Shown here: piece by piece, positions 13,813 through 23,939 of the stretch
Layout of the letters: each line of letters starts with the position of its first letter
How positions within the stretch are numbered: position 1 is the stretch's first letter
DNA from: Bordetella parapertussis
GTDB taxonomy: Bacteria > Pseudomonadota > Gammaproteobacteria > Burkholderiales > Burkholderiaceae_C
DNA: 39,261 nucleotides
Reading direction: 5' to 3'
Assembly (NCBI GenBank): GCA_945878355.1
Contig: CAMCTC010000039.1
Location: 1-39,261 of the forward strand
Made by a program: the position numbers and the translations under genes
The notes under the pieces: model-generated
The model's input: only the letters and a program-made list of their open reading frames with translations
The model's database searches: none
What the model was told of the DNA's origin: nothing

Positions 13813-15888
13813 TCAAGAGGTGAACTTCTTGCCTTCGGCGGCCATGCGCTCGAGCAGCGGCGAGATCGTGAAGTCCGGCCCCATCAGCTTGCCATAGGCC
13901 TTGATCTTGGCCACGACCTCGGCCAGACCGATGTGGTCGGCATGGTGCATCGGGCCGCCACGGTAGACCGGCCAGCCGTAGCCGTTGACCCAGACCACGT
14001 CGATGTCTGAGGCCCGGATCGCGATGCCTTCGTCGAGGATCTTGGCGCCCTCGTTGATCATCGCCAGCGTGCAGCGCTCCAGAATCTCGGCCTCGCTGAT
14101 CGCACGCGGCTGGCGGCCCTGCTTGGCAACGAAGTCGGTGATGATCTGGCGCGTGATATCGGACGGCTTGGCATTGCGCGCCTCGTCGTAGTCGTAGAAG
14201 CCCGCGCCGGTCTTCTGGCCCCGGCGGTCGCGCTCGCACAGCAGTTCGCGGATGGTCGAGCTCTTGCTCGTCTCGCGCGACCAGCCCAGGTCGAGACCGG
14301 CCAGGTCGGACATCGCAAACGGCCCCATCGGCATGCCGAAGTCGTAGAGCACCTTGTCGATATCCCAAGGCATCACGCCCTCGAGCAGCATCGCTTGAGT
14401 CTGCGCGCCGCGCGCGGCGAGCATGCGGTTGCCGATGAAGCCCGGGCAGACGCCCGACAGCGCGGCGACCTTGCCGATCTTCTTGCCGATCTGCATCGCG
14501 GTGGCGATCGCGGTCTTGGAGGTCTTGTCGCCGCGCACCACCTCGAGCAGACGCATCACGTTGGCCGGCGAGAAGAAGTGCATCCCGACCACCGCCTCGG
14601 GGCGCGAGACCGCTGTGGCGATCTCGTTGAGGTTCAGCGCCGAGGTGTTGCTGGCCAGCACAGCGCCTTGTTTGACGATGCGGTCGAGCTTGGCAAAGAT
14701 GTCTTTCTTGACCGCCATCTCCTCGAACACGGCCTCGATCACCAGGTCGCAGTCGGCCAGCGAGTTCATGTCGAGCGAGCCGGTCAGCAAGCCGATGCGG
14801 CGCTCGGCCTCTGCCATCGAGAAGCGGCCGCGCTTGGCCGAGTTCTCGTAGTTGCGACGCACGACAGCCAGGCCGCGGTCGAGCGCGCCCTGGTTGGTCT
14901 CGACCAGCGTGACCGCGATGCCGACGTTGGCGAAGTTCATCGCGATGCCGCCACCCATCGTGCCGGCGCCGATGATGCCGACCTTGTTCACCGCCACCGT
15001 CGGCGTGTCAGCCGGCACGTCGGGGATCTTCTGGGCCATGCGCTCGGCAAAGAAGCCGTAGCGCTGCGCGATCGACTGCGCGCCGGTGACGAGCTCGCCG
15101 AACAGCCGGCGCTCCTCGAGCTTGCCCGCTTCGAACGGCAGGTTCACCGCCGCCTCGATGCAGCGGATGTTGTACTCGGGCGCCAGGAAACCGCGGAACT
15201 TGCGCGCGTTGGCCTTGCGGAATTCGGCAAAAATCTCAGGATTGGCGCGCGCAGCGGCCAGCTTGTCGTCAGAGTCGCGCACCTTGCGCAGCGGCCGGCC
15301 TTCGGCGAGCACCTTGCGCGCAAAAGCAATCGCACCGGCGCGCAGGCCATCGGCCGGGACCAGTTCGTCGACCAGACCCATCGCCAGGCACTCAGCAGCG
15401 CCGACATGGGTGCCGCCGGTGACCATCTCGAGCGCTCGCTCAGCCCCGACGATGCGCGGCAGGCGTTGCGTGCCACCGGCGCCCGGCAGCAGGCCGAGGT
15501 GCACTTCGGGCAGGCCGCATTTGGCGCTGGGCACGGCCACCCGGTAATGGCAGCACAGCGCCACTTCGAGCCCGCCGCCCAGCGCGGTGCCGTGGATCGC
15601 TGCGATCACCGGCTTGGACGCGCCTTCGATTTCGTCCTGCGCCTCGAACAGCGAGGGCGCGCGTGGCGGCTTGCCGAACTCGGTGATGTCAGCGCCGGCC
15701 AGGAACGTGCGGCCTTCGCAGATCAGCACCACGGCCTTGATGGCGGGGTCGGCGTTGGCCATGCGCATGCCTTGCACCAAGCCCTCGCGGACGGCTTGCG
15801 ACAAGGCATTGACGGGCGGGTAGTTGATGCTGAGGATGCCGATGCCGTCTTCGACGACAAGCGAGGACACGGTGTTGATCACGGTCAT
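13813..15888 (-). CDS. Enoyl-CoA hydratase / 3-hydroxyacyl-CoA dehydrogenase (bifunctional)
   Basis: A 691-residue fusion for the middle steps of beta-oxidation. The N-terminal crotonase domain has the oxyanion-hole blocks AGADITEF and [13 protein letters not shown] and both catalytic glutamates ([23 protein letters not shown]). The C-terminal part has the NAD motif [14 protein letters not shown], the catalytic [16 protein letters not shown] with His and Glu, and two 3HCDH C-domains ([14 protein letters not shown]; the late [12 protein letters not shown]). The size and order match the peroxisomal-type multifunctional enzyme rather than E. coli FadB, so epimerase or isomerase side activity is possible. 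The ATG at 15888 overlaps the regulator's TGA (ATGA), with AGGAG 10 bases upstream inside the regulator's end. The thiolase two genes upstream would finish the cycle. Confidence 0.92.
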   Translation of the reverse strand: MTVINTVSSLVVEDGIGILSINYPPVNALSQAVREGLVQGMRMANADPAIKAVVLICEGRTFLAGADITEFGKPPRAPSLFEAQDEIEGASKPVIAAIHGTALGGGLEVALCCHYRVAVPSAKCGLPEVHLGLLPGAGGTQRLPRIVGAERALEMVTGGTHVGAAECLAMGLVDELVPADGLRAGAIAFARKVLAEGRPLRKVRDSDDKLAAARANPEIFAEFRKANARKFRGFLAPEYNIRCIEAAVNLPFEAGKLEERRLFGELVTGAQSIAQRYGFFAERMAQKIPDVPADTPTVAVNKVGIIGAGTMGGGIAMNFANVGIAVTLVETNQGALDRGLAVVRRNYENSAKRGRFSMAEAERRIGLLTGSLDMNSLADCDLVIEAVFEEMAVKKDIFAKLDRIVKQGAVLASNTSALNLNEIATAVSRPEAVVGMHFFSPANVMRLLEVVRGDKTSKTAIATAMQIGKKIGKVAALSGVCPGFIGNRMLAARGAQTQAMLLEGVMPWDIDKVLYDFGMPMGPFAMSDLAGLDLGWSRETSKSSTIRELLCERDRRGQKTGAGFYDYDEARNAKPSDITRQIITDFVAKQGRQPRAISEAEILERCTLAMINEGAKILDEGIAIRASDIDVVWVNGYGWPVYRGGPMHHADHIGLAEVVAKIKAYGKLMGPDFTISPLLERMAAEGKKFTS

Positions 15889-17261
15889 GATGGAAAGACT
15901 CCTGGGGAAAGTGAAGAAAGGTCGGCTGACTCACCGGTCTTGCAAGCGGGGCGAACCCCACGAGCCGGGCAGGGCGTCAACAGACCGACGAACAAAGGTT
16001 GGGCAAACAAACGCACTGCGCTGTCGGGGTGCATGCCAGGCACCCACCAGCGCAGCGCCGATGCGGCATTGATCATGGTCGCCACCTGCTGGGCGGCCAT
16101 CGAGGCGTCGACCGGGCGAATCGAGCCTTCGATCATGCCGTCAACAATGAACAGGCCGAAACGCTCGGTGAGCTGGGCCATGTGGCTGACGGTCAGGCTG
16201 CGGCTGGCATCGGCCAGCGCGCTGCGTGCTGTGGCGCGCAGCAGCGGCCCCTGGTCAGAGAGCTGAAACCGCACCAGCGCGCAGGCTGTGGCGGCCAGCC
16301 GCTCGCCGCCGGATGCCAGCCTGTCGATGGCCAGCAGCTGGGTGCGTCGGATGACGTCGAAGCTGTGCTCGAAACACAGCGCGACCAGGTCGTCCTTGCT
16401 GGCGTGGTGGTGGTAGAAAGAGCCTTTGGTCAGGTTCAGCCGCGCCGAGATCCGGTCGACCGACGCGCCGCGGTAGCCCTGCTCGTTGATCAAGGTGGTC
16501 GCGGCGCGCAGAAAAGCTTCGCGGGTGGCGTGCTCGCCACTGGCGGGCGGCGCCCAGTCCAGCGCGGCGGGCTCGGCCCAGCGCTCGGGCTGGCGGGCCA
16601 GCCCACCGATCAGCAGGTCGCTGAGCTGGTCGGCGACGCGGGCATAGTCCTCAGGCTCGAACCTGAGCATCCAGACCCGCATGCCGGTGGTCAGCGTCAG
16701 CAGCAGATAGGTTCGCGCATTGCGCTCGAAGCGGTCGAAATGCGCTGAACGCTCCAGCCCATCGTGGCTGCCGGATGCCGACAGGCCTGGTGCCGAGAAG
16801 ATCGCCCGCAGCTTGCGAAACAGCGCGTTGTAGGCCTCGGCCACCTGGTCGCCCTGCGGCGCGGCCAGCGCGCGGACCTCGTTGAGCGAGACCAACTCGC
16901 TGCGCCGACCGGCGGCCACATCGGCCAGCAGCGCCGCTTGGCCCCGCAACAGGCTGCGGATCTGCTCGGCCGGACCCAGCGACTTCAGCGCTGCGGCCAC
17001 CAGCTCGTGCAACGTGGCGATCGAGCGCAGCATCGCGTCGGCGGCCAGGTCTTCCTTGCGCCGGTAGTAGTAGTTGACGCTGGCCTTGAGCAGGCCGACA
17101 CGGCTCGCCACCCCCTCGAGGGTGGCGCCCTTGATGCCGTGCTGGTTGAACTCCTGCGCCGCAGCGACCAGGATCGCTTCACGCTTTTCCTGGTACTTGT
17201 CGGTCGTGGCGCAGGCCTCGGGCTTGCTCGCGCCGCGCAAGCTTCGACTCGCGTTGATCAC
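15885..17261 (-). CDS. Tandem TetR-family regulator (two TetR units in one chain)
   Basis: A 458-residue protein with two complete TetR modules. The first has the HTH FNQHGIKGATLEGVASRVGL, then LKASVNYYYRRKEDLAADA (about residues 38-76) and its own helical ligand-binding part. The second begins near 245: REAFLRAATTLINEQGYRGA, SVDRISARLNLTKGSFYHHH, then a second ligand-binding part (about 295-440). Ordinary TetR proteins have one module of about 200 residues and dimerise; here one chain would carry two non-identical HTHs. GTG 17261 is the chosen start, 68 bases after the thiolase stop; earlier in-frame starts would overlap the thiolase gene and encode an Arg-rich, unlikely stretch. The stop overlaps the hydratase ATG, so it probably controls this beta-oxidation operon, with acyl-CoA as a likely ligand (inference). 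Confidence 0.88.
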   Translation of the reverse strand: MINASRSLRGASKPEACATTDKYQEKREAILVAAAQEFNQHGIKGATLEGVASRVGLLKASVNYYYRRKEDLAADAMLRSIATLHELVAAALKSLGPAEQIRSLLRGQAALLADVAAGRRSELVSLNEVRALAAPQGDQVAEAYNALFRKLRAIFSAPGLSASGSHDGLERSAHFDRFERNARTYLLLTLTTGMRVWMLRFEPEDYARVADQLSDLLIGGLARQPERWAEPAALDWAPPASGEHATREAFLRAATTLINEQGYRGASVDRISARLNLTKGSFYHHHASKDDLVALCFEHSFDVIRRTQLLAIDRLASGGERLAATACALVRFQLSDQGPLLRATARSALADASRSLTVSHMAQLTERFGLFIVDGMIEGSIRPVDASMAAQQVATMINAASALRWWVPGMHPDSAVRLFAQPLFVGLLTPCPARGVRPACKTGESADLSSLSPGVFPS

Positions 17262-17329
17262 GGTGTGGCTGCTGGCTGCACAACGACGGGGATGACGGTG
17301 CAACAGGGACGGTGCACCGTCAAGCCCGA

Positions 17330-18490
17330 TCAGTAGACCTCGAACAAGCCGGCGCCGCCCATGCCGCCGCCGATGCACATCGACACCACCACGTGCTTGG
17401 CGCCGCGGCGCTTGCCTTCCATCAGGATGTGGCCGCTCAAGCGCGCGCCGGTCATGCCGAACGGGTGGCCGATGGCGATCGAGCCGCCGTTGACGTTGAA
17501 CTTGGCCGGGTCGATGCCGAGCTTGTCACGCGAGTACAGGCATTGGCTGGCAAAGGCTTCGTTGAGCTCCCACAGGTCGATGTCTTCGATCTTCAGACCG
17601 TGGCGCGCCAGCAGGCGCGGGATCGCAAACACCGGGCCGATGCCCATCTCGTCGGGCTGGCAACCTGCCACCGCCCAGCCCTTGAAAGCGCCCAGCGGCT
17701 GCAGCCCGCGGCGCTCGGCATCCTTGGCTTCCATCAGCACCACCGCAGCGCCGCCGTCGGCGAGCTGGCTGGCATTGCCGGCGGTGACGTAATTGCCCGC
17801 GCCACGGACCGGCTCGAGCTTGGACAGCCCGGCCAGCGTGGTCTCAGGACGGTTGCACTCGTCACGGTCGACCACCACGTCGACCATCGACTCTTCCTTC
17901 GTGACCTTGTCGATCACCTTCATCCGGGTCTTGACCGGGATGATCTCGTCCTTGAACTTGCCAGCAGCCTGGGCAGCGGCCATCAGCTGCTGCGACTGCA
18001 GCGAGTACTCGTCCTGGTAATCGCGGCTGAGCTTGTAGCGCTGGGCGACGATGTCGGCGGTCTCGATCATCGGCATCCAGAATGCAGGGTGCATCGCGGT
18101 CAAGCGATCGTCACGGCCACCGCCGCCACCACCTTGGTAGGTGATCGAATCGACACCGCAACCCACCATCACGCTCGCACCCTCTTCGACGATGTGGTGC
18201 GCGGCCACAGCGATCGCGTTCAGCCCTGACGAGCAGGCGCGGTGGATCGTCATGCCCGAGGTCGTGACCGGCAAGCCGGCCAGCAAGGCAGCCGCCCGAC
18301 CGACGTTGCCAGCGGCCGCGACGCAGCCAGCGACCACGTCTTCGATCTCGGCCGGCGCAGCGCCGGAGCGCTTGACCGCATGCTCAATCGCAGCGCCGAG
18401 GATGGTCATGTTGGAGGTGTTGTTGAAACCGCCGCGGCCAGCCTTGGCCAGACCGGTGCGTGCGTAGGAGACGATGACTGCTTGTCGCAT
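17330..18490 (-). CDS. Thiolase (acetyl-CoA acyltransferase)
   Basis: A 386-residue thiolase that cleaves 3-oxoacyl-CoA with CoA to acetyl-CoA and a shortened acyl-CoA. The nucleophilic Cys86 lies in [15 protein letters not shown]. The His of NEAFASQC, the [16 protein letters not shown] block and the second catalytic Cys in [13 protein letters not shown] are all present, so the enzyme should be active. Length is normal (about 390). The ATG at 18490 has AGGAAA 6 bases upstream. It heads the minus-strand operon and faces the acyl-CoA carboxylase gene across a 377-base divergent promoter region. A biosynthetic thiolase role is possible, but the coupled hydratase/dehydrogenase argues for degradation. 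Confidence 0.94.
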   Translation of the reverse strand: MRQAVIVSYARTGLAKAGRGGFNNTSNMTILGAAIEHAVKRSGAAPAEIEDVVAGCVAAAGNVGRAAALLAGLPVTTSGMTIHRACSSGLNAIAVAAHHIVEEGASVMVGCGVDSITYQGGGGGGRDDRLTAMHPAFWMPMIETADIVAQRYKLSRDYQDEYSLQSQQLMAAAQAAGKFKDEIIPVKTRMKVIDKVTKEESMVDVVVDRDECNRPETTLAGLSKLEPVRGAGNYVTAGNASQLADGGAAVVLMEAKDAERRGLQPLGAFKGWAVAGCQPDEMGIGPVFAIPRLLARHGLKIEDIDLWELNEAFASQCLYSRDKLGIDPAKFNVNGGSIAIGHPFGMTGARLSGHILMEGKRRGAKHVVVSMCIGGGMGGAGLFEVY

Positions 18491-18867
18491 GATGATTTCC
18501 TGTGTTTGGATTCGGACTTGACGGCGTCGGCCTGGCGGCCGGAGCGCACTTCAAGACTGGCTTGCCGGCCCATACCTTGGTTTTGAACGACCGCCATGGT
18601 GGCATCTGCCGCCAAGGCAATTTCCGGCGTCATCGGACGATACCATGTGCCAACCCGGCGGCGAAGAGGGGTGAAAACCCTGGTCTGCCGTGTCGCGGAT
18701 CGTCTTGCGCGGCCCGCCCATGCCGGCAATACTGCCGATATGAATTCTCCGCCCAGCAGGTCCTGCCCGCACTGCGCTGTCGCCGCCTCGGCACAGCCCC
18801 AGCGATGCGCCGATATTGAGCGCCAGACTGCCCGCACGACCAGCCCCAAGCCACCGAGAGCGCGCCT
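18491..18867. promoter_or_regulatory. Divergent promoter region between thiolase and carboxylase operons
   Basis: 377 bases with no convincing gene; open frames here are Arg-rich or shadows. Both flanking operons start outward from it, so it should hold two promoters and the operator of the tandem TetR regulator. I could not pick a reliable -35/-10 pair or a clear palindrome by eye. Confidence 0.4.
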
Positions 18868-21800
18868 GTGACCATCACCAAGATCTTCATCGCCAACCGC
18901 GGCGAGGTGGCGATACGCATCGCTCGCGCCATCGCCGACCTGGGACTTCGCAGCGTCGCGGCCTACTCGCAGGATGACGCCGGCAGCCTGCACTGGCGTC
19001 GGGCCGACGAGGCCTGCGCATTGCCGGGCCAGCGTGCAGCGGCTTACCTCGACGCCGACGCGCTGATCGCCGCGGCGCTGGCCAGTGGCTGCGACGCAGT
19101 CCACCCGGGCTACGGTTTCCTGTCCGAGCGCGACGACTTTGCGCGCCAATGCGCTGGCGCCGGGCTGGTCTTCATCGGTCCGCAGGTCGAGCAGCTCGCG
19201 CTGTTTGGCGACAAGGCACGCGCCCGCGCTGCGGCACTGGCCGCCGGCGTGCCGGTGCTGCGCGGGCTGGACCATGCCGTCACGCTGGAACAGGCGAGGG
19301 CGTTCTTCGACTCGCTGGGCCCCGGTGCAGCGATGATCATCAAGGCGATCGCCGGCGGCGGCGGGCGTGGCACGCGTGCGGTGCAGTCGGCCGAAGAGAT
19401 CGAGCCGGCCTTCGCGCGCTGCCAGTCCGAAGCGCTGTCGTCTTTTGGCCGCGCCGATGTCTTCGTCGAGCAGTTCATCACCCGGGCCCGCCATGTCGAG
19501 GTGCAGATCCTGGGCGACTGCCGGGGTTCGGTGACGCACCTGGGCGAGCGCGAATGCAGCTTGCAGCGGCGCTTCCAGAAGATCGTCGAGATCGCCCCCG
19601 CGCCTTGTCTGGACGACGCACTGCGCCAGCAGATCATTGGCGCCGCGCTGCGCTTTGCCCGCAGCGTGGGCTACCGCAGCCTGGGCACTTTCGAATTCCT
19701 GGTCGACGTCTCGGGCCAGCCCGGCGCGCAGCCCTTCGTCTTCATCGAGGCCAATGCGAGGCTGCAGGTCGAGCACACCGTGACCGAGCAAGTCACCGGC
19801 GTCGACCTGGTGCAGACCCAGATCAGGCTGGCCCAGGGTGCGACGCTGGCCGAGCTGGGGCTGGATGCGCCAGGCATCGCCACGCCGCGCGGCCATGCAG
19901 TCCAGGCCCGGGTCAACATGGAGTCGATAGCCGCTGACGGCTCGGTGCGACCCGGCGGCGGCACGCTGACGGTCTACGAGACGCCCAGCGGGCCGGGCCT
20001 GCGGACCGACGGCTTCGGCTATGCCGGCTATGTCACCAGCAGCGCTTTCGACTCGCTGCTGGCCAAGGTCATCGCCAGTTCGCCATCGGCCGATGTCGCC
20101 GACGCGCTGAGCCGCGCGGGCCGCGCGCTGGCCGAGTTCAGGATCGAAGGGGTGGTCAACAATCTGGGCTTCTTGCGCAACATCCTGGCCCACCCCGACG
20201 TGGCCGCAGGCCGCGTGCACACGCGCTGGGTCGACGAGCAGATGGTCGCGCTGGCAGCACCTGTGGCAGACGCTTCACCGCTGCCCGCCGTGCCCGGCGC
20301 CCTGCTGAGCAGCCCGGCCGACACCGGCCACGCCGGCGCGCGGGTCAAGAGCCGCGACCCGCTCGCGCTGTTCGCCCACGACGCCCAGGTCAAGGCGCAG
20401 CAGGTTCAGGCGCAGCAGATTCAGACACAGCAAGCCACGCCGGCGGCCGAACTCGCCCGGCCCGACGGCAGCTTCGGCCTGGCATCGCCAATCCAGGGCA
20501 CGCTGGTCGCCGTCCATGTCGCCGTCGGCGATGCGGTCCGGCTCGGCCAGCCGGTGGCGGTGGTCGAGGCGATGAAGATGGAGCATGTGATCAGCGCCGA
20601 CCGCAGCGGCATCGTGCGCCAGGTCACGATGGCCATAGGCGACGTGGTGCGAGAAGGCTTTGCGATCGTCTATGTCGAGCCGGCCGAGGTCGCTGGCGGC
20701 AGCTTTGCCGTTGCCGCCGAGGTCGACCTCGACCACATCCGCGCCGACCTGCAGCAAGTGATAGACCGCCACGCCCTCACGCTGGACCAGAACCGGCCCG
20801 AGGCGGTGGCCAAACGCCATGCCGCAGGCCACAGGATGGCGCGCGAGAACATCGCCGAGCTGGCCGATGCGGACTCGTTCAAGGAGTACTGGCCGCTGGT
20901 GGTCGCGCGCCAGCACCAGCGCAACGACATGGACGCGCTGCGCCGCAACACGCCGGCCGACGGCGTGGTCGCGGGCACCTGCTCGATCAACGGCGACTTG
21001 TTCGACGACAGCCGCTCCAGAGCGATCATCGTGCACTACGACTACACCGTGCTGGCCGGCACGCAGGGGCACCGCAACCACTACAAGCAGGACCGGATGT
21101 TCGATCTGGCCCAGCGCTTCAGGCTTCCGATCATCGTCTTCGGCGAGGGCGGCGGCGGGCGGCCAGGCGAGGACTACATCGGCCCGCGGGTGGCTTTCGA
21201 CACCCACACCTTCACCGCTTACGCCAAGCTCAGCGGGCTGGTGCCGCTGGTCGCAATCGTCAACGGCCGCACCTTCGCCGGCAACACCGCGCTGGTGGCC
21301 TGCAGCGACGTGATCATCGCCACCGAGGGCTCGACGCTGGGCATGGGTGGGCCGGCGATGATCGAAGGCGGCGGCCTGGGCATCTACACGCCAGAAGAGG
21401 TCGGTCCGATGTCGTTCCAGGTGCCCAACGGCGTCGTCGACATCCTGGTCAAGGACGAGGCCGACGCGGTGCGGGTCGCGAAGAAATATCTGTCGTACTT
21501 CCAGGGTCCGGTGGCGCGCTGGCAGGCCCATGACCAGCGCAAGCTGCGCCACGTCGTGCCCGAGAACCGGCTGCGCCTGTACGACATGCGCGAGGTCATC
21601 GACACCATCGCCGACGTCGATTCGGTGCTCGAGATCCGGCGCCAGTTCGGCGTCGGCGTGATCACCGCCTTCATCCGCATCGAAGGCAAGCCTATGGGCG
21701 TGATCGCCAACAACCCGCACCACCTGGCCGGCGCGATCGACGCCGACGGCGCCGACAAGGGCGCGCGATTCCTGCAGCTGTGCGACGCTTTCGACATCCC

Positions 21801-22293
21801 GGTGCTCAGCCTGATGGACTGCCCCGGCATCATGGTTGGGCCGGACCATGAGCGCACGGCGCTGGTGCGCCACAGCGTTCGCATGTTCAACGTCGGCGCC
21901 AACCTGACGACGCCGATGCTCGTGGTCGCCGTGCGCAAGGCTTACGGCCTGGGCGTGCAAGCGATGTGCGGCGCCAGCGCGCTGGTCGGGTTCTTCACCG
22001 TCGCCTGGCCGACCGCCGAGTTCTCGGGCATGAACATCGAAGGCATGGTCAAGCTCGGCTACCGCAAAGAGCTCGCGGCAATCGAAGACCCCGAGCTGCG
22101 CCGGGCCGAGTTCGACCGCCGCGTGGCGATCGCCTACGACAACGCCAAGGCGGTCAACGCCGGCATGGGCGGCGGACTCGACGACGTGATCGACCCAGCC
22201 ACGACGCGCGACTGGATCGCCAGCGGCCTGCGCCGCTTGCCGCCGGTCGCGCCCCGCACCGAGAAGAAATACCCCTTCGTCGACACCTGGTGA
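18868..22293 (+). CDS. Single-chain biotin-dependent acyl-CoA carboxylase
   Basis: A 1141-residue fusion of all catalytic parts of an acyl-CoA carboxylase. Biotin carboxylase: about 1-450, with IFIANRGEVAIRIARA, the ATP-grasp loop GGGGRGT, ECSLQRRFQKIVE and the catalytic EANARLQVEHTVTE. A Gln-rich linker (QQVQAQQIQTQQ, near 510-525) leads to BCCP with biotinyl Lys570 in VVEAMKMEHV. Then come two carboxyltransferase halves: FGEGGGGRPGEDYIG and GMGGPAMIEGGGLGIY, then GVIANNPHHLAGAID and LSLMDCPGIMVGPDHER. This architecture matches the long-chain acyl-CoA carboxylases (LCC) rather than two-subunit propionyl-, methylcrotonyl- or geranyl-CoA carboxylases. Substrate unknown. Start is GTG 18868 with GAGAG upstream. 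It opens a plus-strand operon with the GMC oxidoreductase 12 bases downstream. Confidence 0.92.
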   Translation: MTITKIFIANRGEVAIRIARAIADLGLRSVAAYSQDDAGSLHWRRADEACALPGQRAAAYLDADALIAAALASGCDAVHPGYGFLSERDDFARQCAGAGLVFIGPQVEQLALFGDKARARAAALAAGVPVLRGLDHAVTLEQARAFFDSLGPGAAMIIKAIAGGGGRGTRAVQSAEEIEPAFARCQSEALSSFGRADVFVEQFITRARHVEVQILGDCRGSVTHLGERECSLQRRFQKIVEIAPAPCLDDALRQQIIGAALRFARSVGYRSLGTFEFLVDVSGQPGAQPFVFIEANARLQVEHTVTEQVTGVDLVQTQIRLAQGATLAELGLDAPGIATPRGHAVQARVNMESIAADGSVRPGGGTLTVYETPSGPGLRTDGFGYAGYVTSSAFDSLLAKVIASSPSADVADALSRAGRALAEFRIEGVVNNLGFLRNILAHPDVAAGRVHTRWVDEQMVALAAPVADASPLPAVPGALLSSPADTGHAGARVKSRDPLALFAHDAQVKAQQVQAQQIQTQQATPAAELARPDGSFGLASPIQGTLVAVHVAVGDAVRLGQPVAVVEAMKMEHVISADRSGIVRQVTMAIGDVVREGFAIVYVEPAEVAGGSFAVAAEVDLDHIRADLQQVIDRHALTLDQNRPEAVAKRHAAGHRMARENIAELADADSFKEYWPLVVARQHQRNDMDALRRNTPADGVVAGTCSINGDLFDDSRSRAIIVHYDYTVLAGTQGHRNHYKQDRMFDLAQRFRLPIIVFGEGGGGRPGEDYIGPRVAFDTHTFTAYAKLSGLVPLVAIVNGRTFAGNTALVACSDVIIATEGSTLGMGGPAMIEGGGLGIYTPEEVGPMSFQVPNGVVDILVKDEADAVRVAKKYLSYFQGPVARWQAHDQRKLRHVVPENRLRLYDMREVIDTIADVDSVLEIRRQFGVGVITAFIRIEGKPMGVIANNPHHLAGAIDADGADKGARFLQLCDAFDIPVLSLMDCPGIMVGPDHERTALVRHSVRMFNVGANLTTPMLVVAVRKAYGLGVQAMCGASALVGFFTVAWPTAEFSGMNIEGMVKLGYRKELAAIEDPELRRAEFDRRVAIAYDNAKAVNAGMGGGLDDVIDPATTRDWIASGLRRLPPVAPRTEKKYPFVDTW

Positions 22294-22305
22294 CGAGCAA
22301 GGTTG

Positions 22306-23931
22306 ATGAGCAAAGGCAATGAGCAAGCCATGAAGAACCCACCTGTCGACGTGTTGATCATCGGTGCCGGCGCTTCGGGCGCGGCGATGGCCTGGAGCCT
22401 GGCCGACACCCGGATGCGCATCCTGTGCCTGGAACAGGGCGACTGGGTCAAGCCCTCGGACTACCCGAGCAATGGCCGGGACTGGGAAGCCAGGCAGCTG
22501 GCCGAGTTCAACTTCAGCCCGAATGTTCGCGCCGCAGCGGCCGACTATCCAATCAACGAAGTCGACTCGCCAATCAAGATCGCCAACTACAACGGCGTGG
22601 GCGGCGGCACGGTGCTTTACGCGGGCCATTTCCCGCGCTTTCACCCCTCCGATTTCAGGGTTCGGTCGCTGGACGGCGTGGCCGACGACTGGCCGATCGA
22701 CTACCACACGCTGGCGCCTTTTTACGCCGAGAACGACCGGATGATGGGCGTCTCGGGCCTGAGCGGCGACCCGGCCTATCCGCCCAAGGAGCCGATGATG
22801 CCGCCGCTGCCGCTGGGCAAGTCGGGGCAGACGCTGGCCCGAGGCATGAACAAGCTGGGCTGGCACTGGTGGCCGTCGGACAGCGCGGTAGCGACCGAGG
22901 ACTACCACGGACGGGCCCGCTGCATCAACCTAGGCCATTGCCTGGGCGGCTGCGCCCAGGGCGCCAAGGCCAGCACCGACATCACCTACTGGCCTGAAGC
23001 GATCCGTGCCGGGGTCGAGTTGCGCACCCGCTGCCGGGTGCGCGAGATCACCACCAACGACCAAGGCATGGCGACAGGTGCGATCTATTACGACGCCGAC
23101 GGGGTCGAGCATTTCCAGGCCGCCGAGGTCGTCGTGATGGCCTGCAACGGTGTCGGGACACCGCGGATCCTGCTGAATTCGACCTCGGCGCGCTTTCCCG
23201 ACGGGCTGGCCAACTCCAGCGGCCTGGTCGGCAGGAACCTGATGTTCCACCCCTACGCAGCAATCACCGGCTACTTCGACCAGGCGCTGGACGGCTACCG
23301 CGGCCCGGGCAACTGCATCTGGAGCCAGGAGTTCTACGAAACCGACCGTTCGCGCGATTTCCTGCGCGGCTATACCTTCGAGTTCACCCGCGGCCGCGGC
23401 CCGGTGATCACCGCGCTGGCCGGCATGCGGTCGGGCCGCGTGCCCTGGGGCGACGAGCACCACACCGAATACCGCCGCATCTTCAACCGCAGCACCGGCA
23501 TGGTCGCGATCTGCGAGGACCTGCCCGAAGCCCACAACCGGGTCACGCTGGACCCCACGCTGGTCGACAGCAACGGCATTCCAGCACCGAAGATAACTTA
23601 TAAATTGAGCGACAACAGCCGCCGAATGCTGGACCATGCGGTGGCCCGCGCCACCGAGGCCTTGCGCGCTGCAGGCGCTTACGAGGTGGCCTCAGAAACC
23701 CCGCTGGCGGTCGGCGGCTGGCATTTGATGGGCACGGCGCGCATGGGCAGCGACCCGACGCGATCGGTGGTCAACGAGTGGGGCCGCAGCCACGATGTGA
23801 AGAACCTGTTCATCGTCGACGGCAGCATCTTCGTCACCTCGGCGGGCGTCAACCCCACTGCGACCATCCAGGCGCTGACGCTGTACATCGCCGACGCGAT
23901 GAAAAAACGCCTGGCCAACCTCTTCGACTGA
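22306..23931 (+). CDS. GMC-family FAD-dependent dehydrogenase with Cys cluster
   Basis: A 541-residue alcohol or sugar dehydrogenase. The FAD-binding N-terminus is VDVLIIGAGASGAAMAWSL; NYNGVGGGTVLYAGHFPR contacts the flavin; GGWHLMGTARMGSDP and SAGVNPTATIQALT give the GMC C-terminal His/Asn pair. A Cys cluster C-x5-C-x3-C (residues 206, 212, 216; CINLGHCLGGC) has the spacing I recall for the [3Fe-4S] ligands of the FAD-dependent glucose dehydrogenase alpha subunit of Burkholderia cepacia, so electron transfer through an Fe-S cluster is likely. No secretion signal is visible. Start is uncertain between ATG 22306 and ATG 22330. The next gene encodes a matching small subunit. In this locus it may oxidise a hydroxyl group of the catabolic substrate. 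Confidence 0.9.
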   Translation: MSKGNEQAMKNPPVDVLIIGAGASGAAMAWSLADTRMRILCLEQGDWVKPSDYPSNGRDWEARQLAEFNFSPNVRAAAADYPINEVDSPIKIANYNGVGGGTVLYAGHFPRFHPSDFRVRSLDGVADDWPIDYHTLAPFYAENDRMMGVSGLSGDPAYPPKEPMMPPLPLGKSGQTLARGMNKLGWHWWPSDSAVATEDYHGRARCINLGHCLGGCAQGAKASTDITYWPEAIRAGVELRTRCRVREITTNDQGMATGAIYYDADGVEHFQAAEVVVMACNGVGTPRILLNSTSARFPDGLANSSGLVGRNLMFHPYAAITGYFDQALDGYRGPGNCIWSQEFYETDRSRDFLRGYTFEFTRGRGPVITALAGMRSGRVPWGDEHHTEYRRIFNRSTGMVAICEDLPEAHNRVTLDPTLVDSNGIPAPKITYKLSDNSRRMLDHAVARATEALRAAGAYEVASETPLAVGGWHLMGTARMGSDPTRSVVNEWGRSHDVKNLFIVDGSIFVTSAGVNPTATIQALTLYIADAMKKRLANLFD

Positions 23932-23939
23932 CCCCACCC

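Noticed and set aside
14395..16266. A 623-codon plus-strand frame opposite the hydratase/dehydrogenase
   Set aside because: Antisense shadow; the minus strand carries complete crotonase and 3HCDH motifs.
17262..17378. Upstream extension of the tandem TetR regulator
   Set aside because: It overlaps the thiolase gene and encodes Arg/His-rich sequence with no resemblance to TetR N-termini.
18551..18772. Small ORFs in the divergent thiolase/carboxylase region
   Set aside because: No RBS, atypical codon use and overlap with the expected promoters.
20275..22908. An 877-codon open frame antisense to the carboxylase and GMC genes
   Set aside because: Composition is His/Arg/Val-rich without motifs, and it mirrors the third-position GC bias of strongly supported plus-strand genes.
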